A stretch of DNA of 64,000 nucleotides from Cladosporium sp. IMV 00045. Taxonomy: Eukaryota > Ascomycota > Dothideomycetes > Cladosporiales > Cladosporiaceae. Positions 21,894 to 31,686 of this stretch are shown one piece after another. How positions within the stretch are numbered: position 1 is the stretch's first letter; the number at the start of each line of letters is the position of its first letter. The position numbers and the translations under genes are program-made. The stretch covers positions 68,127 to 132,126 of the forward strand of contig MSJI02000838.1 in NCBI GenBank assembly GCA_001931905.2, read 5' to 3'. Under the pieces are notes generated by a model, which saw only the letters and a list, made by a program, of their open reading frames with translations, did not search any database and was not told the DNA's origin.

Positions 21894-22368
21894 GCCCGAG
21901 AATGCTGACGCCAGACGCACCAATCAGCCACAGGACGGTGCTGATTGGGGAAGCCCAAATGCCCAAAGGCACAGCGATAACCAGAAGACCAGTGTAAAGC
22001 TGGGAGGAGGTAGCGCGCGCGAAGCCGACGTCGAGATCAGCGCCTCCCAGCTTGCCGATACCGAACATTCCACCGACGACGAGGGCGATGACGAAGAGCA
22101 GCAGCAGGTTGGTCAGCAGGCTGTAGATGCTGAGCATGACGAAGACGACGGCATAGTTGCTGCTGAAGTAGGAGAGGTTGTAGTTGACGCGGGTCTGGAC
22201 CTCGCCGAAGTTCTGCGGCTTGGACAGGCGCTTGAGGTCGAGGAATTCGCTGATGGGCTTGAGGTTGGCGAAGCGGCTGCCGATGCCCTGGGCTCGCACG
22301 CTGTCGAAGCGGCCCTGCAGGTTGAAGCGGCTGGTCAGAGCCTCGATGGGGATGTTCATGCGAGACAT
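21838..22368 (-). CDS. PRA1: Prenylated Rab acceptor PRA1/Yip3 family protein
   Basis: Single exon, 176 residues, the usual size for the family. The core has the typical LDLKRLSKPQNFGEVQTRV region followed by NLSYFSSNYAVV, then two long paired hydrophobic stretches (about residues 75-105 and 125-160), which form the four short helices of PRA1 proteins. These sit in Golgi and ER membranes, bind prenylated Rab GTPases and help their delivery to membranes. The stop TAG (21838-21840) is followed at once by GTGAGT, the 5' splice site used by the overlapping downstream gene. If both are on one transcript, this intron would be in the PRA1 3' UTR. Confidence 0.92.
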   Translation of the reverse strand: MSRMNIPIEALTSRFNLQGRFDSVRAQGIGSRFANLKPISEFLDLKRLSKPQNFGEVQTRVNYNLSYFSSNYAVVFVMLSIYSLLTNLLLLFVIALVVGGMFGIGKLGGADLDVGFARATSSQLYTGLLVIAVPLGIWASPISTVLWLIGASGVSILGHAALMDKDVAASFSEEAV

Positions 22369-22705
22369 GTTGGGTGGGATTGGTGGTGTGGAATGAGCGT
22401 GGGTGGATCTCTTTTAAGGCAGGGCAGAAAAGCGAGTGCTGGAGAAAGGGGTTTCAGGTCAGTTCTGGCAGTCGAGAGAGTGTCTTGGGTGTCGCGGGTT
22501 GAGAGTTTGTTTCACATGTTTTCTCAAACTCTCTCTGGTGAAAGGAGAGGGTGGTGGAAGGGATTGGCGGATACGTACATGATTAGCCGCAGGCGCGAGG
22601 TAGTAGGTGATAGCAGTTGCTCAATATAGAGAGCAAAAGGGGAAGGGTGGTTGTTGTACAAGAGGTGGTGTTGTCCTTCCCAGGAAATGGTTGAGTGGCT
22701 GTGCT

Positions 22706-22732
22706 GTGGTGGTGGTGGTGGTGGTGGTGGTG
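22706..22732. repeat. GTG trinucleotide microsatellite
   Basis: Nine uninterrupted GTG units in the PRA1 upstream region. They are non-coding in the gene models given here. Confidence 0.9.
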
Positions 22733-23410
22733 CTTACGCCTCGTTGCACGCGTCGTCGAGAAGTAATAATAATAATTATGCTGCCTGGAATTCTTTTCCT
22801 TCCTTCCCTCTTCTCTCTCTCTTCCTTTCAGACAGGGATGAGAGGGCGCCGTTTGGACTTGGGCCTTGAAGCCCGCCCGAAAAGGGCTTAGCCGATCTGC
22901 CTCGCCGCCAATCCGTGCTGAGATCTTATTCAGGGCTGAATGCGTGGATCGGAGGTGGAAATGCTCGCACACACGTGAAAGCAGCCAAAAACATGAAGAG
23001 GAATGATGATGGGATAGACAAGAGCACACGACAGCTATGCACTCGAGCTGGAAAGAAATGAAATAGAAGGAAATAATAAGAGAAAAAGTCTGACCTACAT
23101 GTTGCATGCAAGCTCGGGCTCAACAAGTGTCTTATTACTGCAAGACAGCTCCAAGCTATCCATAATACTACGAATGAGCTACGAATGAGCTACTGTGCCT
23201 TTACCTCACTCCGGACGACTCGCATACGTAGCCACTCCCCACTGGTTGGAGGTAAGCCAGTGAGAGGGGAGCAGGAGGAGAAATCCACGACTTCTTCCCA
23301 CAACACTCGTGTCGCCTCGCTACTCGGTGCTTGTCTCAGAACTGCCACCAAGCGGATCTCCTAAGCGCGCCACAGTGCCGCCCTACCTGACGAGCCGCCG
23401 CGAGTATACG

Positions 23411-23442
23411 TGACAGACAGACAGACAGACAGAAAGACAGAC
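23411..23442. repeat. GACA tetranucleotide microsatellite
   Basis: Five GACA units, then an interrupted GAAA and GACAGAC. Upstream of ERJ5. Confidence 0.85.
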
Positions 23443-23848
23443 TCGACAGCCAAACTGGACAAACTCCAAGCGAACGATCAATCCAACGGCTAAGGTATCA
23501 GCTAATCCACTCGCCGACTAGCTTACCTAACCGATCCCCCCCGAATTAATCAAATCCACACTACTAGCACTTCAAAACCGCTACCCAAGTTTTGATTGAT
23601 TCGATTGATCCATCCCCGAACCGCCCGCCCGCCCGCAACTCGGCAGTCCCCTGCATTTGCTGTCCTGTTCTGGCCCTCCGGCGCTATCTGGCCTCGCTGG
23701 TGCTGCTGCAAGCCTGCAACTGTGTGCTGGCCTGGCCTGCCTGACCCCCGAATTGCCCGAAGTGTTGTTGTTGTCCCTCACTTGACTTGCCCCGTTGTGA
23801 CGACAGGACAGGACTGGACAAACACACCCAACGTCCCAACCGCCAGCC

Positions 23849-25175
23849 ATGCGACTCCTCTTTCGGGCAGCCCTGCTGCTCGCCTGCCTGGCCACGCTGG
23901 CCAGCGCCTGGACCAAAGAAGACCACGAAATCTTCCGATTGAAAGACGAAGTCCAAGCCTCCGAAGGCCCCAATGCCACCTTCTACTCCTTCATCGGCGT
24001 CAAACCGTCCGCCTCCAACGACGAAATCAACAAAGCCTACCGCAAACTCTCCCGCACCCTGCACCCAGACAAGGCTCGCAGCAACTGGATCGCCGCCTAC
24101 AATGCTCCCAAGTCGACCAAGACCAAGTCCGGCGCGAAGCCCACCACGCACGTCACGAAGAACAAGAAGCCCTCCCAGAGCGAAATCAAGGCGTTCATGA
24201 AAACCGCCTCCGCCCGCTTCGAGCGCCTCTCCCTCGTCATCAACGTCCTGCGCGGCCCCGAGCGCTCCCGCTACGACCACTTCCTGCACAACGGCTTCCC
24301 CGCCTGGCGCGGCACGGGGTACTACTACGAGCGCTTCCGCCCCGGTTTGGGGAGCGTCTTGCTCGGCCTCTTCGTCTTCGTGGGTGGTGGAGTGCACTAC
24401 GGCGCTCTGTACATGGGCTGGATCCGCCAGCGCGAGTTCGTCGAGCGCTATGTGAAGCACGCCCGCCGCATGGCCTGGGGCGACGACAGTAACCTGGCCA
24501 ACATCCCTGGCCTTGGAGGAAGTGCAGGCCAGTCCAGCGCTTCCACGCCCCGCCAGCAAACCCCCTCCGATAACGACGAGAGCATGCAATGGAACCGCAA
24601 GCAAAAGCGCGCCATGGAGCGGGAGAAGAAGAAGGGCGGGAATGAATGGAAGCGCCAACAACAGCAACAAAAACCCGCGCGCCGCCGAAAAAGCCCGCTC
24701 CGAAGGCGTCAGCACGCCCATCGAAGCGGAGCTGACCAGCGGGCCCGTGGGCGCCAAAAAACGCACCGTCGCGGAGAACGGCAAGATCCTCATCGTCGAC
24801 TCGGTCGGGAACGTCTTCCTCGAAGACGAGACGGAGGAGGGCGATACGCACGAGTTTCTGCTGGACGTAAGTTCACACCTGTCAACCCCCCCAAACCCGC
24901 AATCCCCCAACTTTACTGACTTCACGCAACAGCCGAATGAAATCCCCCGCCCCACCCTCTCCGACACTTTTCTCTACCGCTTCCCGCGCTTCGTGTACAA
25001 CAAGAGCATGGGTCGATTTTTCCCCAGCGCGCAGACGGCCGACCACGTCGCTTGGGAAGCCAACGGGGAGCCGCTGGAAAACGTCACTGAGGCCAGCATG
25101 CTGGAGCCCAGTCTGAGCAGTGCCGTGGCTGGGAATGGGCAGGGGGAGGGACGGAGGAGGAGAGTCAAGCGGTAG
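23849..25175 (+). pseudogene. ERJ5: ER J-protein Erj5, frameshifted copy
   Basis: Exon 1 23849-24866, intron 24867-24932 (GTAAGT...TACTGAC...CAACAG), exon 2 24933-25175. The N-terminus is a signal peptide (MRLLFRAALLLACLATLASA). The J domain follows from about residue 43 (YSFIGVKPSASNDEINKAYR) with its HPD triad in TLHPDKARS, and a membrane helix near 170-190 (SVLLGLFVFVGGGVHYGA). The C-terminal part, rich in charged residues, includes ILIVDSVGNVFLEDETEE and a conserved FLYRFPRFVYNKSMGRF block. Erj5 is an ER-membrane co-chaperone needed for normal ER folding capacity. At about 24651-24658 a tandem AATGAATG, present once in the second copy at 26111, shifts the frame, so the assembled gene would lose its proper C-terminus. 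I label it broken, but a sequencing or assembly error is just as possible. The rest of the gene is clean. Confidence 0.8.
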
Positions 25176-26020
25176 ACTTCCCACTTGGTGCAAGAGGATT
25201 GGAAGGCAGGGATGCTTGTTAGAAGTAGGAGGTGATGATATTGAATGTAGGATTTTCTTGTTAGATGGGATACATGTATGGGGGGGAGGGCTTGAGCTCC
25301 CTTCTGAACTCTTTTCTTTTCCCTTGATGGGAAAAAATGAGAGTAAGAAGGCAAAATCAAAAGTTATCAATCAACATTCTCAAAGAAGTCAAGGAACCAA
25401 GAGTCCAAGAATTTTTTCAGATCTACATACCATTTCCGCGAAGCAATGCAGCAAAACACACACACACAAATATATATATATATATCCAACAAGATACAGG
25501 ACGAGAAAGCGTAGGACATCATTCATTGCACATCATCTTCCCTCCCGCCCATCCTCTGTCATCACAAATATCCGGGCCAAGAAAAGGTGCGGTCATCCCT
25601 TTTCCCCGTGCCGAGTTGGTGAATCATACACTTACAACCACACGGTTCCATGTCGCGAATGCACATTGCACAAGGCGGAGCAGGACAGGACCATGCACGT
25701 ACCGAATTTCTTAAGAGGCCAGGTTGGATCGAAGCGAAGGAGGACCAACGCGCACAAAGCTCGCTTCGGCAGGTTTTCTTTGGGGGACGTTCTGCGTTCC
25801 GGCAGAGATTTGGGGGGTTGGGAATTGTAAAGAAGGTTCGATGTTCCAAACGAAAAAGTGGGGGAAGCGATTGAAGGGGCAATTGAAGACTTTTGACGTG
25901 GACGGTGGTAGATGTGTGTCGTACGTGGGTATGCTGGGATGGGTGCCTGTATTGGGGGCATGTCAAGATGTACAATGGTCCAGTGGAACAGCTGTTCTCG
26001 ACCCGATCTCTCTCTCTTTT
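24572..26020. repeat. Duplicated segment, copy 1 (ERJ5 3' part and flank)
   Basis: This stretch matches 26041 to about 27660. The match is nearly exact in the coding part (the first 68 bases are identical), with mostly synonymous differences later. It is looser in the intron and 3' flank, but still collinear: both copies have the TAGACTTCCCACTTGGTGCA block after the stop, the TTTTCCCTTGATGGGAAAA block, and the GATGGGTGCCTGT...GCTGTTCTCGA block at the end. Confidence 0.8.
25176..26020. other. 3' flank of ERJ5 up to the gap
   Basis: No supported gene. It holds a CA/TA microsatellite near 25455-25487 and, at 25926-26020, a sequence that recurs at 27560-27655. Confidence 0.5.
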
Positions 26021-26040
26021 NNNNNNNNNNNNNNNNNNNN
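26021..26040. other. Assembly gap of 20 N
   Basis: Twenty unknown bases, most likely a scaffolding placeholder. It sits exactly at the boundary between the two copies of the duplicated segment, so the true distance or order is uncertain. Confidence 0.99.
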
Positions 26041-26670
26041 AACGACGAGAGCATGCAATGGAACCGCAAGCAAAAGCGCGCCATGGAGCGGGAGAAGAAG
26101 AAGGGCGGTAATGGAAGTGCCAACGGCGGCAACAAAAACCCGCGCGCCGCCGAAAAAGCCCGCACCGAAGGCGTCAGCACGCCCATCGAAGCGGAGCTGA
26201 CCAGCGGGCCCGTGGGCGCGAAGAAGCGCACCGTCGCGGAGAACGGCAAGATCCTCATCGTCGACTCGGTCGGGAATGTCTTTCTGGAAGACGAGACGGA
26301 GGAGGGCGATACGCACGAATTTCTGCTCGACGTAAGTTCACCTGCCAAAACCCCCCAAACTGCACAATCTTGCAAACCCCTTGACCAAAAAATCAAGCAT
26401 CTGACTAACACAATCCGATCAAAACAGCCGAATGAAATCCCCCGCCCCACCCTTGCGGATACGTTCCTCTACCGCTTCCCGCGCTTCGTCTACAACAAGA
26501 GCATGGGCCGATTTTTCCCCGGCGCGCAGACGGCCGACCACGTCGCTTGGGAAGCCAACGGGGAGCCCCTCGAGAACGTCACCGAGGCGAGCATGCTGGA
26601 GCCGTCGCTGGCGAGCGCGGTGCCGGGGAATGTGCAGGGGGAGGGACGGAGGAGGAGGGTCAAGCGGTAG
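26041..26670 (+). CDS. ERJ5: Erj5 C-terminal part, second copy (5' end in gap)
   Basis: Partial gene: exon 26041-26331, intron 26332-26427 (GTAAGT...CTGACTAAC...AACAG), exon 26428-26670, ending in RRRRVKR like copy 1. The reading frame is intact from the gap edge to the stop, and the AATG duplication that breaks copy 1 is absent. Differences from copy 1 are mostly at third codon positions (GCC/GCG, AAA/AAG, TTC/TTT, CTG/CTC), which means both copies have been kept under protein-level selection. The J domain and signal peptide are missing in this copy, being either lost in the gap or never present. It could be an allele or homeologue placed in tandem by scaffolding rather than a real tandem duplicate. 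Confidence 0.8.
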   Translation, partial: NDESMQWNRKQKRAMEREKKKGGNGSANGGNKNPRAAEKARTEGVSTPIEAELTSGPVGAKKRTVAENGKILIVDSVGNVFLEDETEEGDTHEFLLDVSSPAKTPQTAQSCKPLDQKIKHLTNTIRSKQPNEIPRPTLADTFLYRFPRFVYNKSMGRFFPGAQTADHVAWEANGEPLENVTEASMLEPSLASAVPGNVQGEGRRRRVKR

Positions 26671-27660
26671 ACTTCCCACTTGGTGCAAGAGGATTGGAAG
26701 GCAGGGATGCTTGTTAGAAGTAGGAGGTGACGTTGAGGGTGGGAATTTTTTCTGTTATTTAGATGGGATACATGCATGGAAGGAGGGCTTTGGCATCCCT
26801 TTCTTCTTCTTCGCTTTCTTTTCCCTTGATGGGAAAATGAGAGAAAAGGCAAAATCAAAAGTTTCCTTGTTGACCACTCTCAGGAACAAGTCGAGAAATC
26901 GGACCTTTGGATCGTCATACCAATCTCACTGGGGCCAAGCAACAAAGAGCTCCTCCAACAAGACACCGGACGCAAAAAGCGCAAGCGTTTTGCAACAACC
27001 ATTTTTCCTCCTGTCGTCCTGCCTCCTCTGCTATGGGTGTCTCTAAGACACCGGAAGGGGGTGCTGCCACTTTTTCTTCCCGTGTGAGTTGTGATGGATC
27101 GATATTTGTGATGGAAATGTAAGATAGTACATGTTGAACGTAATGATGAAGATGGCCGAAGACTTGTCGACCCTAGCACGGGCGATCGAGTCTGAGGGAT
27201 CTATGTTCGGAATGCTTGCGTTGTTGCCTGTCTTGAGTACAAAAAGGCGAGTGTGGTGATCCGAAAAACTGCTCTCGCTTCAGGCTGCGTGTACTTCGTC
27301 AATCAGGATCAGGTCAGGATCAGGTATAAGGTACATTCTGAGGCCCAATCAGGGTGCGTTAGGATGCCACTTTATCCCGAAATCTATCAGGATACAATTC
27401 GAGTCCCAATTGCCTATCTAGGTAATCTCGCAAGCCGTTAGGATAATCAATGACTTTTTTCAATTGTGAACGCTTTCCGCGGCAAGATTGAAAATGTTGA
27501 ACGAGATAATCCAGATGGTCGAGGACTCGTTGCCTCTGTTACATGTGGTCAAATCTGTGTTATCTTTGAATGGTTCGATGGGTGCCTGTTCTGGGTAGGA
27601 AAGAAGGTTATGGTGATCGAAAAAAAGCTGTTCTCGATCAGATCTCCCTTTTTTCTTTCA
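26041..27660. repeat. Duplicated segment, copy 2
   Basis: Second copy of the segment at 24572-26020. It is longer because of an inner repeat: 27126-27291 and 27480-27655 resemble each other, sharing ATGTTGAACG, GATGG(C/T)CGA(A/G)GACT and a GCTGTTCTCG-like end. Confidence 0.7.
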
Positions 27661-28141
27661 TCAGTTGTGAACGCTTTCCGTTGCTTTTTCGACGAGCTCT
27701 GGTTTTTTTATTGTTACTGTGTTTGCAAGATCGCTCTAGCCTACGAAACCCCAAAACAAAGAGATAATACAAGTGCTAAATCCAACCAGCAATCCCCAAA
27801 CGCGCTCGGTCAGAGGAGCATTTTGGTTTGGATTTTTGTGTTAAAACTCCTGAGAACGCCGTTGCCAGCCAATGTAAAAATCCCAAGCAAAGGCAGGCGG
27901 AACAAACGGGGGGCCAGAGGACGTGCAGCAAATGTGTGTACATTGCCCGCCCTATCCTGCCTTGTCGAAAGACGAAGCAGAAAGACCAAAGGAAAAGAAG
28001 TGTAGTTTTGAGAGCGCTCCCCAGCATCTCAGCTCTCTGATCCTCCGCTCGTTTTCCTGTTTGAAAGATTCTGGGGTTGTTGAGGTGTTTGGAGGGGTGA
28101 TTGTCGTTTTTCGTCCGTCAATTGATCCAGCTGGGTTGGAT
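26671..28141. other. Intergenic with degenerate repeats
   Basis: About 1.5 kb without a supported gene. It includes the rest of duplicated copy 2, an inner degenerate repeat (27126-27291 and 27480-27655) and a CAGGATCAGG-type small repeat near 27303-27325. The T/A-rich, decayed look would fit an old, mutated repeat. Confidence 0.5.
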
Positions 28142-28795
28142 TCAACCGAAGAAGCCGAAAATCAACCTCAAAGCTTCGAAGATGAGACCGCCGCAGACGA
28201 CGAAGAGGAGGAGGTCTGAAGAAAGGGAGAGTGTGTTAGCAAGTTTTTCCAGGGCCGTCCCAACGCCATCGATCCCGGCCGCGGATTTCGTCTTCCAAAA
28301 AGCACCTTCCGCTGATTCCCCCTTCAAACGTCCATGTTTTGTATTCCCAATACCATGCTCATATGCCTCCTCTTCCCATTCTCTTCCTCAACCCGTTCCC
28401 AAAAATTCCTCCCCTCCCCTCCATCCCATGTCTTCCCCCCTCAAGCGATCCCTCCTCTGAAAATCCAACATCCAATCCCCCACCCCCAAAAAAGAACCAA
28501 CTTAAGTAAAAGAGAAGACACTTACACAACCAAACTTTACTGATCGGCGCCTTCTTCTCTTTCAGCTTCTTCTTCTCCAGCAGGCGCTCGACTTCGGTCT
28601 GCGGTTTGCCGCGCTTGGCGGCCTCGCTGCGCGCGTACGCTTCGTTCGCGCGGCGTTGTTGGGGGGTTTGGACCTTGAGCGTTTGTTAGAGGGATGTCGG
28701 GGTTGGGAGTTTGGGAGTCACGGTAAGATGGAGGAATGGTGGGGATTGAGGAGGGTGGGTTGTGTTGGGTTGAGGAGGTGGTTGTATCGTACCAT
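28142..28795 (-). CDS. YSY6: Small ER membrane protein Ysy6/RAMP4 (SERP)
   Basis: Three coding exons: 28793-28795 (only the ATG), 28526-28673 and 28142-28215. Introns are 119 nt (GTACGA...TCTAAC...CAAG) and 310 nt (GTAAGT...CTTCAG), the latter long for this genome. The product has 74 residues. It begins MVQTPQQRRANEAYARSEAA, continues KRGKPQTEVE and a Lys/Glu-rich stretch (KKKLKEKKAPISK), then a single C-terminal membrane anchor with VVCGGLIFEALRLIFGFFG. The MVQTPQQRRANE start and the VCGG(L/I)IFE anchor are hallmarks of RAMP4/SERP1 and yeast Ysy6. These tail-anchored proteins sit at the Sec61 translocon and help secretory proteins under ER stress. The splice calls are firm because every exon matches the family and the frames join exactly. 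Confidence 0.92.
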
Positions 28796-29371
28796 TGTGA
28801 GTGATTGTCGCGATTTAGGGTGTTGTCGATTGAGGATTGAGGGGTTGTTGTTTGGTTATACGATTGGAGTTGGCTCGCGGTTGGGAAAGTGACGAGATTT
28901 TATATACGTCGAATTGAACAGGTTTGTCGTTGAGTCAGAGGATGTAAGAGTACAAGGCAACAAGAAGTTGTTGTTGTTGTCGTGTTCTTGTTTGCTCGCG
29001 TGTGTGGACTATGCAGCAGACATAAAGGTGGCCTTTGAAGTTGATCCCTGGAAAGCTGGTCCGTCAGGGTATTGGAGCTAAGCATAGCCCGCGGCCGAGG
29101 TTTGCCGTTTGAGGAACGGGCTGCGTAGTGCACAGCACCAAATTACCTACCTGAGGTATGCAAGTGTGAGTGAATGAATCTTGTGAGCTTCAACCTTGAG
29201 AACTTGGATGGAAGTGAGAGTGACTACACGCTTGGTACGATATTTTGAATGTACAGCAAAAGTTACTGGAATTTCCTGGAACTGCGTGTCTGAACCCTAC
29301 TGGTTCAATAATCCTGTGGGAAATACTTCTCGAGGCCTCTAAACATCACCTTCCTACAACATTCAAAAATC
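28796..29371. promoter_or_regulatory. Divergent promoter, YSY6/NAA25
   Basis: About 575 bases between the two start codons. There is no ORF of note, and a short GTT repeat lies near 28965-28981. Confidence 0.45.
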
Positions 29372-31498
29372 ATGGCCCGCTATCCAACATACGACGAATA
29401 CCGAGACAAACCCAAAAAAGGCATAACAAAATGCGACGAACTCCTCAAGCGAACGCCCAAAAACATCCACCTCCTGGCAACGAAATCACAACTCCTCACC
29501 GAACTCGGCGAGACTTCCAAAGCCCAAACCACCATCGACCAACTCCTCGCCATTCAACCCCCAACCCGCGACCTGCAAGAGATCAGCCTGATCGAAGACG
29601 CCGTCGTCGAACACCAGCAATCCAACACCTTCCCTCAACCTCCCACAGCAGGCCCTGAAGTCGCTAAGCTATGGGAAAATGCCGCCAAAACCGCCACCAC
29701 CATCAACTACAAACTGGACCTGCAATCTCTGCGCTTCACGCGCGCCATCTTCGACGACCGTCTGCAGGACGCCCAGCAGGCGCTCATCCAGCTGAAGCTA
29801 CTCATGCCGAAGAATAGGAATTTCTACATGGCGCATGCGATTGTCACGCAGATGCTTTCGGCTGGCAGTGAGGATCTTTCTTCGCGTCTGGCGCTTTCGC
29901 TGGCAAAGAAGGCTGTGTCTGAGAAATTTGATGAGGATAAGAAGCTCGATTGTAGAGTTCCTGGGCAGATCTTCGCGCTGCAGGGGAAGAAAGACGAGCT
30001 GGAGGGTGTGAAAGACGGACGGTTCGGCGAGAGCAAGCAGGTTCATGATGCCTTGAGGGTGCCTAACAAGCAAAATGGCGAGGAGGGATTTGCTGGGTTG
30101 AAGATTGAGTATGTGAAAGAGGGAACGCCTGAGTGGCTTGATGCTGTGATTGCAGAGTCTAAAAGGACGTTCTCGTCTCTCCTGAAGGATGGTGGCGACA
30201 AGGCGGCGCTCTACAGTTTTGCTGTGAAGTCCACAGAGACTTATCGCCAGGCTATTCAGTCAATCGATCAGTTCCGCTATAGGCATGTGTGCCAGTTGGT
30301 CTTCCTGGCCATCTCTGCTCTAGTCAAGGCTTGGGAGCAACACAATGAATCCGACGCCCTACTACAAGGTGCACTTCTCGGCGAGATGCTGCTCGAAAAC
30401 AACCAACACGTCCACGAAGCTAAGGTCATCCTCGTCTACCTCTACATGCGTCTTGATCTCGCAACCCTAGCTCTCAAACACTGGGATTCCCTCTCCATCA
30501 AAGAAATCCAATTCGACACCATCGGCCACGCCTTCCTAACCAACCTCTCCATCACGCACCCGCACAAAGCCACAACTTCTTCCGCACGCAACAACGACCC
30601 CCTCTCAATCACCACCCAGGCTCTAGCAATGTACACACGCTACGAGCAAAAACTCGCCGAATGCGAAGCCAATGTCCTGAACAACGGCCAAACAGGCATG
30701 ATCCTGGATCTGCACCAACTCCGCTCCAACCTCCGCCAAAGCCTGACCCGCCGCCTCCTTTCCCTCGAGCAGAGACGCTACGCCCGCCTCTTCCGCAACC
30801 CTCCTCTCGACGCAAACGCAATCCACATCGAACCCCGCCTCACAGCCAACTGGCTCGAATGGAAAGACAACCGCGACTTCGCCGCCGCTTTCAACTACGG
30901 CTACAACGTCGAGCGCGCCTTGCACGGACAAGACGACCCGCGCGCTTGGATCTTGCACTCTCTCGCCACGGACACCGCGTGGTGTCTGGCCAACAACGCC
31001 GTCCCGCCCGTGAAAGACCCGCAGACTTTGCTGGAGCACCTGTCCTCGCTTGAGAGCGAGCAAGCCTCTCTCGAAGCATCAACCCTCCACTTCCTCCTCT
31101 CCCCCTCCCCTCAGACCCTCACCGCCCTCTCCTCAGCGCTCACAACAACCCTCACCGCGCACCAACAGCAAACACCCGGGTCCCTCAAGCAATCCCACCT
31201 CACCCTTTCCTCCCTCCTGACCATCTCCCCCGCACTCAAATCTACCGAACAGTCGCACCCCAAAATCCTCTCCCGCCCCGCTCTGGAAGCTTTGCGCAAG
31301 AGCGCCGAGGAGGGGATTGAGAAGGTGCGCGCTGTTGCTAAAGAGCAGGTGAAGGCGGCTACGGAGGCGAAGGTTAGAGCTGAGATTAAGCAGGGTGAGG
31401 GCGTCTGGGAGCTTTTTGGGGAGGAGGTGGCTGCGTTTGTTGGAGGCGTGGCGGGAGCGATGGGGAGGGGGTGGGAGGGGGTGGGGTTGATTAGGTAG
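29372..31498 (+). CDS. MDM20: NatB auxiliary subunit Naa25/Mdm20
   Basis: Single exon, 708 residues. The N-terminus (YPTYDEYRDKPKKGITKCDELLKRTPKN, of which the middle is a TPR-like helix pair) and the following KSQLLTELGETSKA match the superhelical TPR scaffold of the auxiliary subunit of N-terminal acetyltransferase B. The middle has long helices (QLVFLAISALVKAWEQ, AKVILVYLYMRLDLATLALK), as in fungal Mdm20. NatB acetylates Met-Asp, Met-Glu and Met-Asn starts, including actin and tropomyosin, at the ribosome; the catalytic subunit Naa20/Nat3 is not in this window. No membrane segment or signal peptide is seen. Length is somewhat shorter than yeast Mdm20 (about 800) but normal for filamentous fungi. 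Confidence 0.85.
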   Translation: MARYPTYDEYRDKPKKGITKCDELLKRTPKNIHLLATKSQLLTELGETSKAQTTIDQLLAIQPPTRDLQEISLIEDAVVEHQQSNTFPQPPTAGPEVAKLWENAAKTATTINYKLDLQSLRFTRAIFDDRLQDAQQALIQLKLLMPKNRNFYMAHAIVTQMLSAGSEDLSSRLALSLAKKAVSEKFDEDKKLDCRVPGQIFALQGKKDELEGVKDGRFGESKQVHDALRVPNKQNGEEGFAGLKIEYVKEGTPEWLDAVIAESKRTFSSLLKDGGDKAALYSFAVKSTETYRQAIQSIDQFRYRHVCQLVFLAISALVKAWEQHNESDALLQGALLGEMLLENNQHVHEAKVILVYLYMRLDLATLALKHWDSLSIKEIQFDTIGHAFLTNLSITHPHKATTSSARNNDPLSITTQALAMYTRYEQKLAECEANVLNNGQTGMILDLHQLRSNLRQSLTRRLLSLEQRRYARLFRNPPLDANAIHIEPRLTANWLEWKDNRDFAAAFNYGYNVERALHGQDDPRAWILHSLATDTAWCLANNAVPPVKDPQTLLEHLSSLESEQASLEASTLHFLLSPSPQTLTALSSALTTTLTAHQQQTPGSLKQSHLTLSSLLTISPALKSTEQSHPKILSRPALEALRKSAEEGIEKVRAVAKEQVKAATEAKVRAEIKQGEGVWELFGEEVAAFVGGVAGAMGRGWEGVGLIR

Positions 31499-31686
31499 AG
31501 CATTGGAGGTTTGGGTTGGGGATGGAGAGTTGCAAGATCATGTGCAGCTCTCATGTTTAGTAATAGTACATGTCTTTGTTAACTTATTTATACATGGCTT
31601 TCCGACCGCTGAACACCGAGGAAGGACTAAATTGTACAAAGGTCTAGTGTAGCGAACAACATTAACTTCCCACAAACCCCTCTCCT

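Larger units (their letters stand above)
22369..23848. promoter_or_regulatory. Divergent promoter, PRA1/ERJ5, with microsatellites
   Basis: About 1.5 kb with no supported gene. It contains a GTG repeat (22706-22732), an AAT-rich patch (22765-22780) and a GACA repeat (23411-23441). The part next to ERJ5 is rich in C and T. Confidence 0.5.

Noticed and set aside
21838..22368. PRA1 fused to the downstream Ser/Pro-rich protein
   Set aside because: With the clear GTGAGT donor the PRA1 frame meets its stop before the intron, and an earlier GT (before CTAG) leads to a stop after nine codons, so a fusion is not supported.
21892..22629. 245-residue ORF on the plus strand, Glu/Asp-rich
   Set aside because: It is the antisense of PRA1, whose protein matches a known family over its whole length.
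23684..24967. 427-residue ORF on the minus strand
   Set aside because: It is an antisense shadow of ERJ5 exon 1; composition is Gly/Val/Ala-rich with no family pattern, while ERJ5 has a signal peptide and J domain.
26020..26100. Reading through the N run as coding sequence
   Set aside because: The bases are unknown and the frame before the gap has no resemblance to Erj5.
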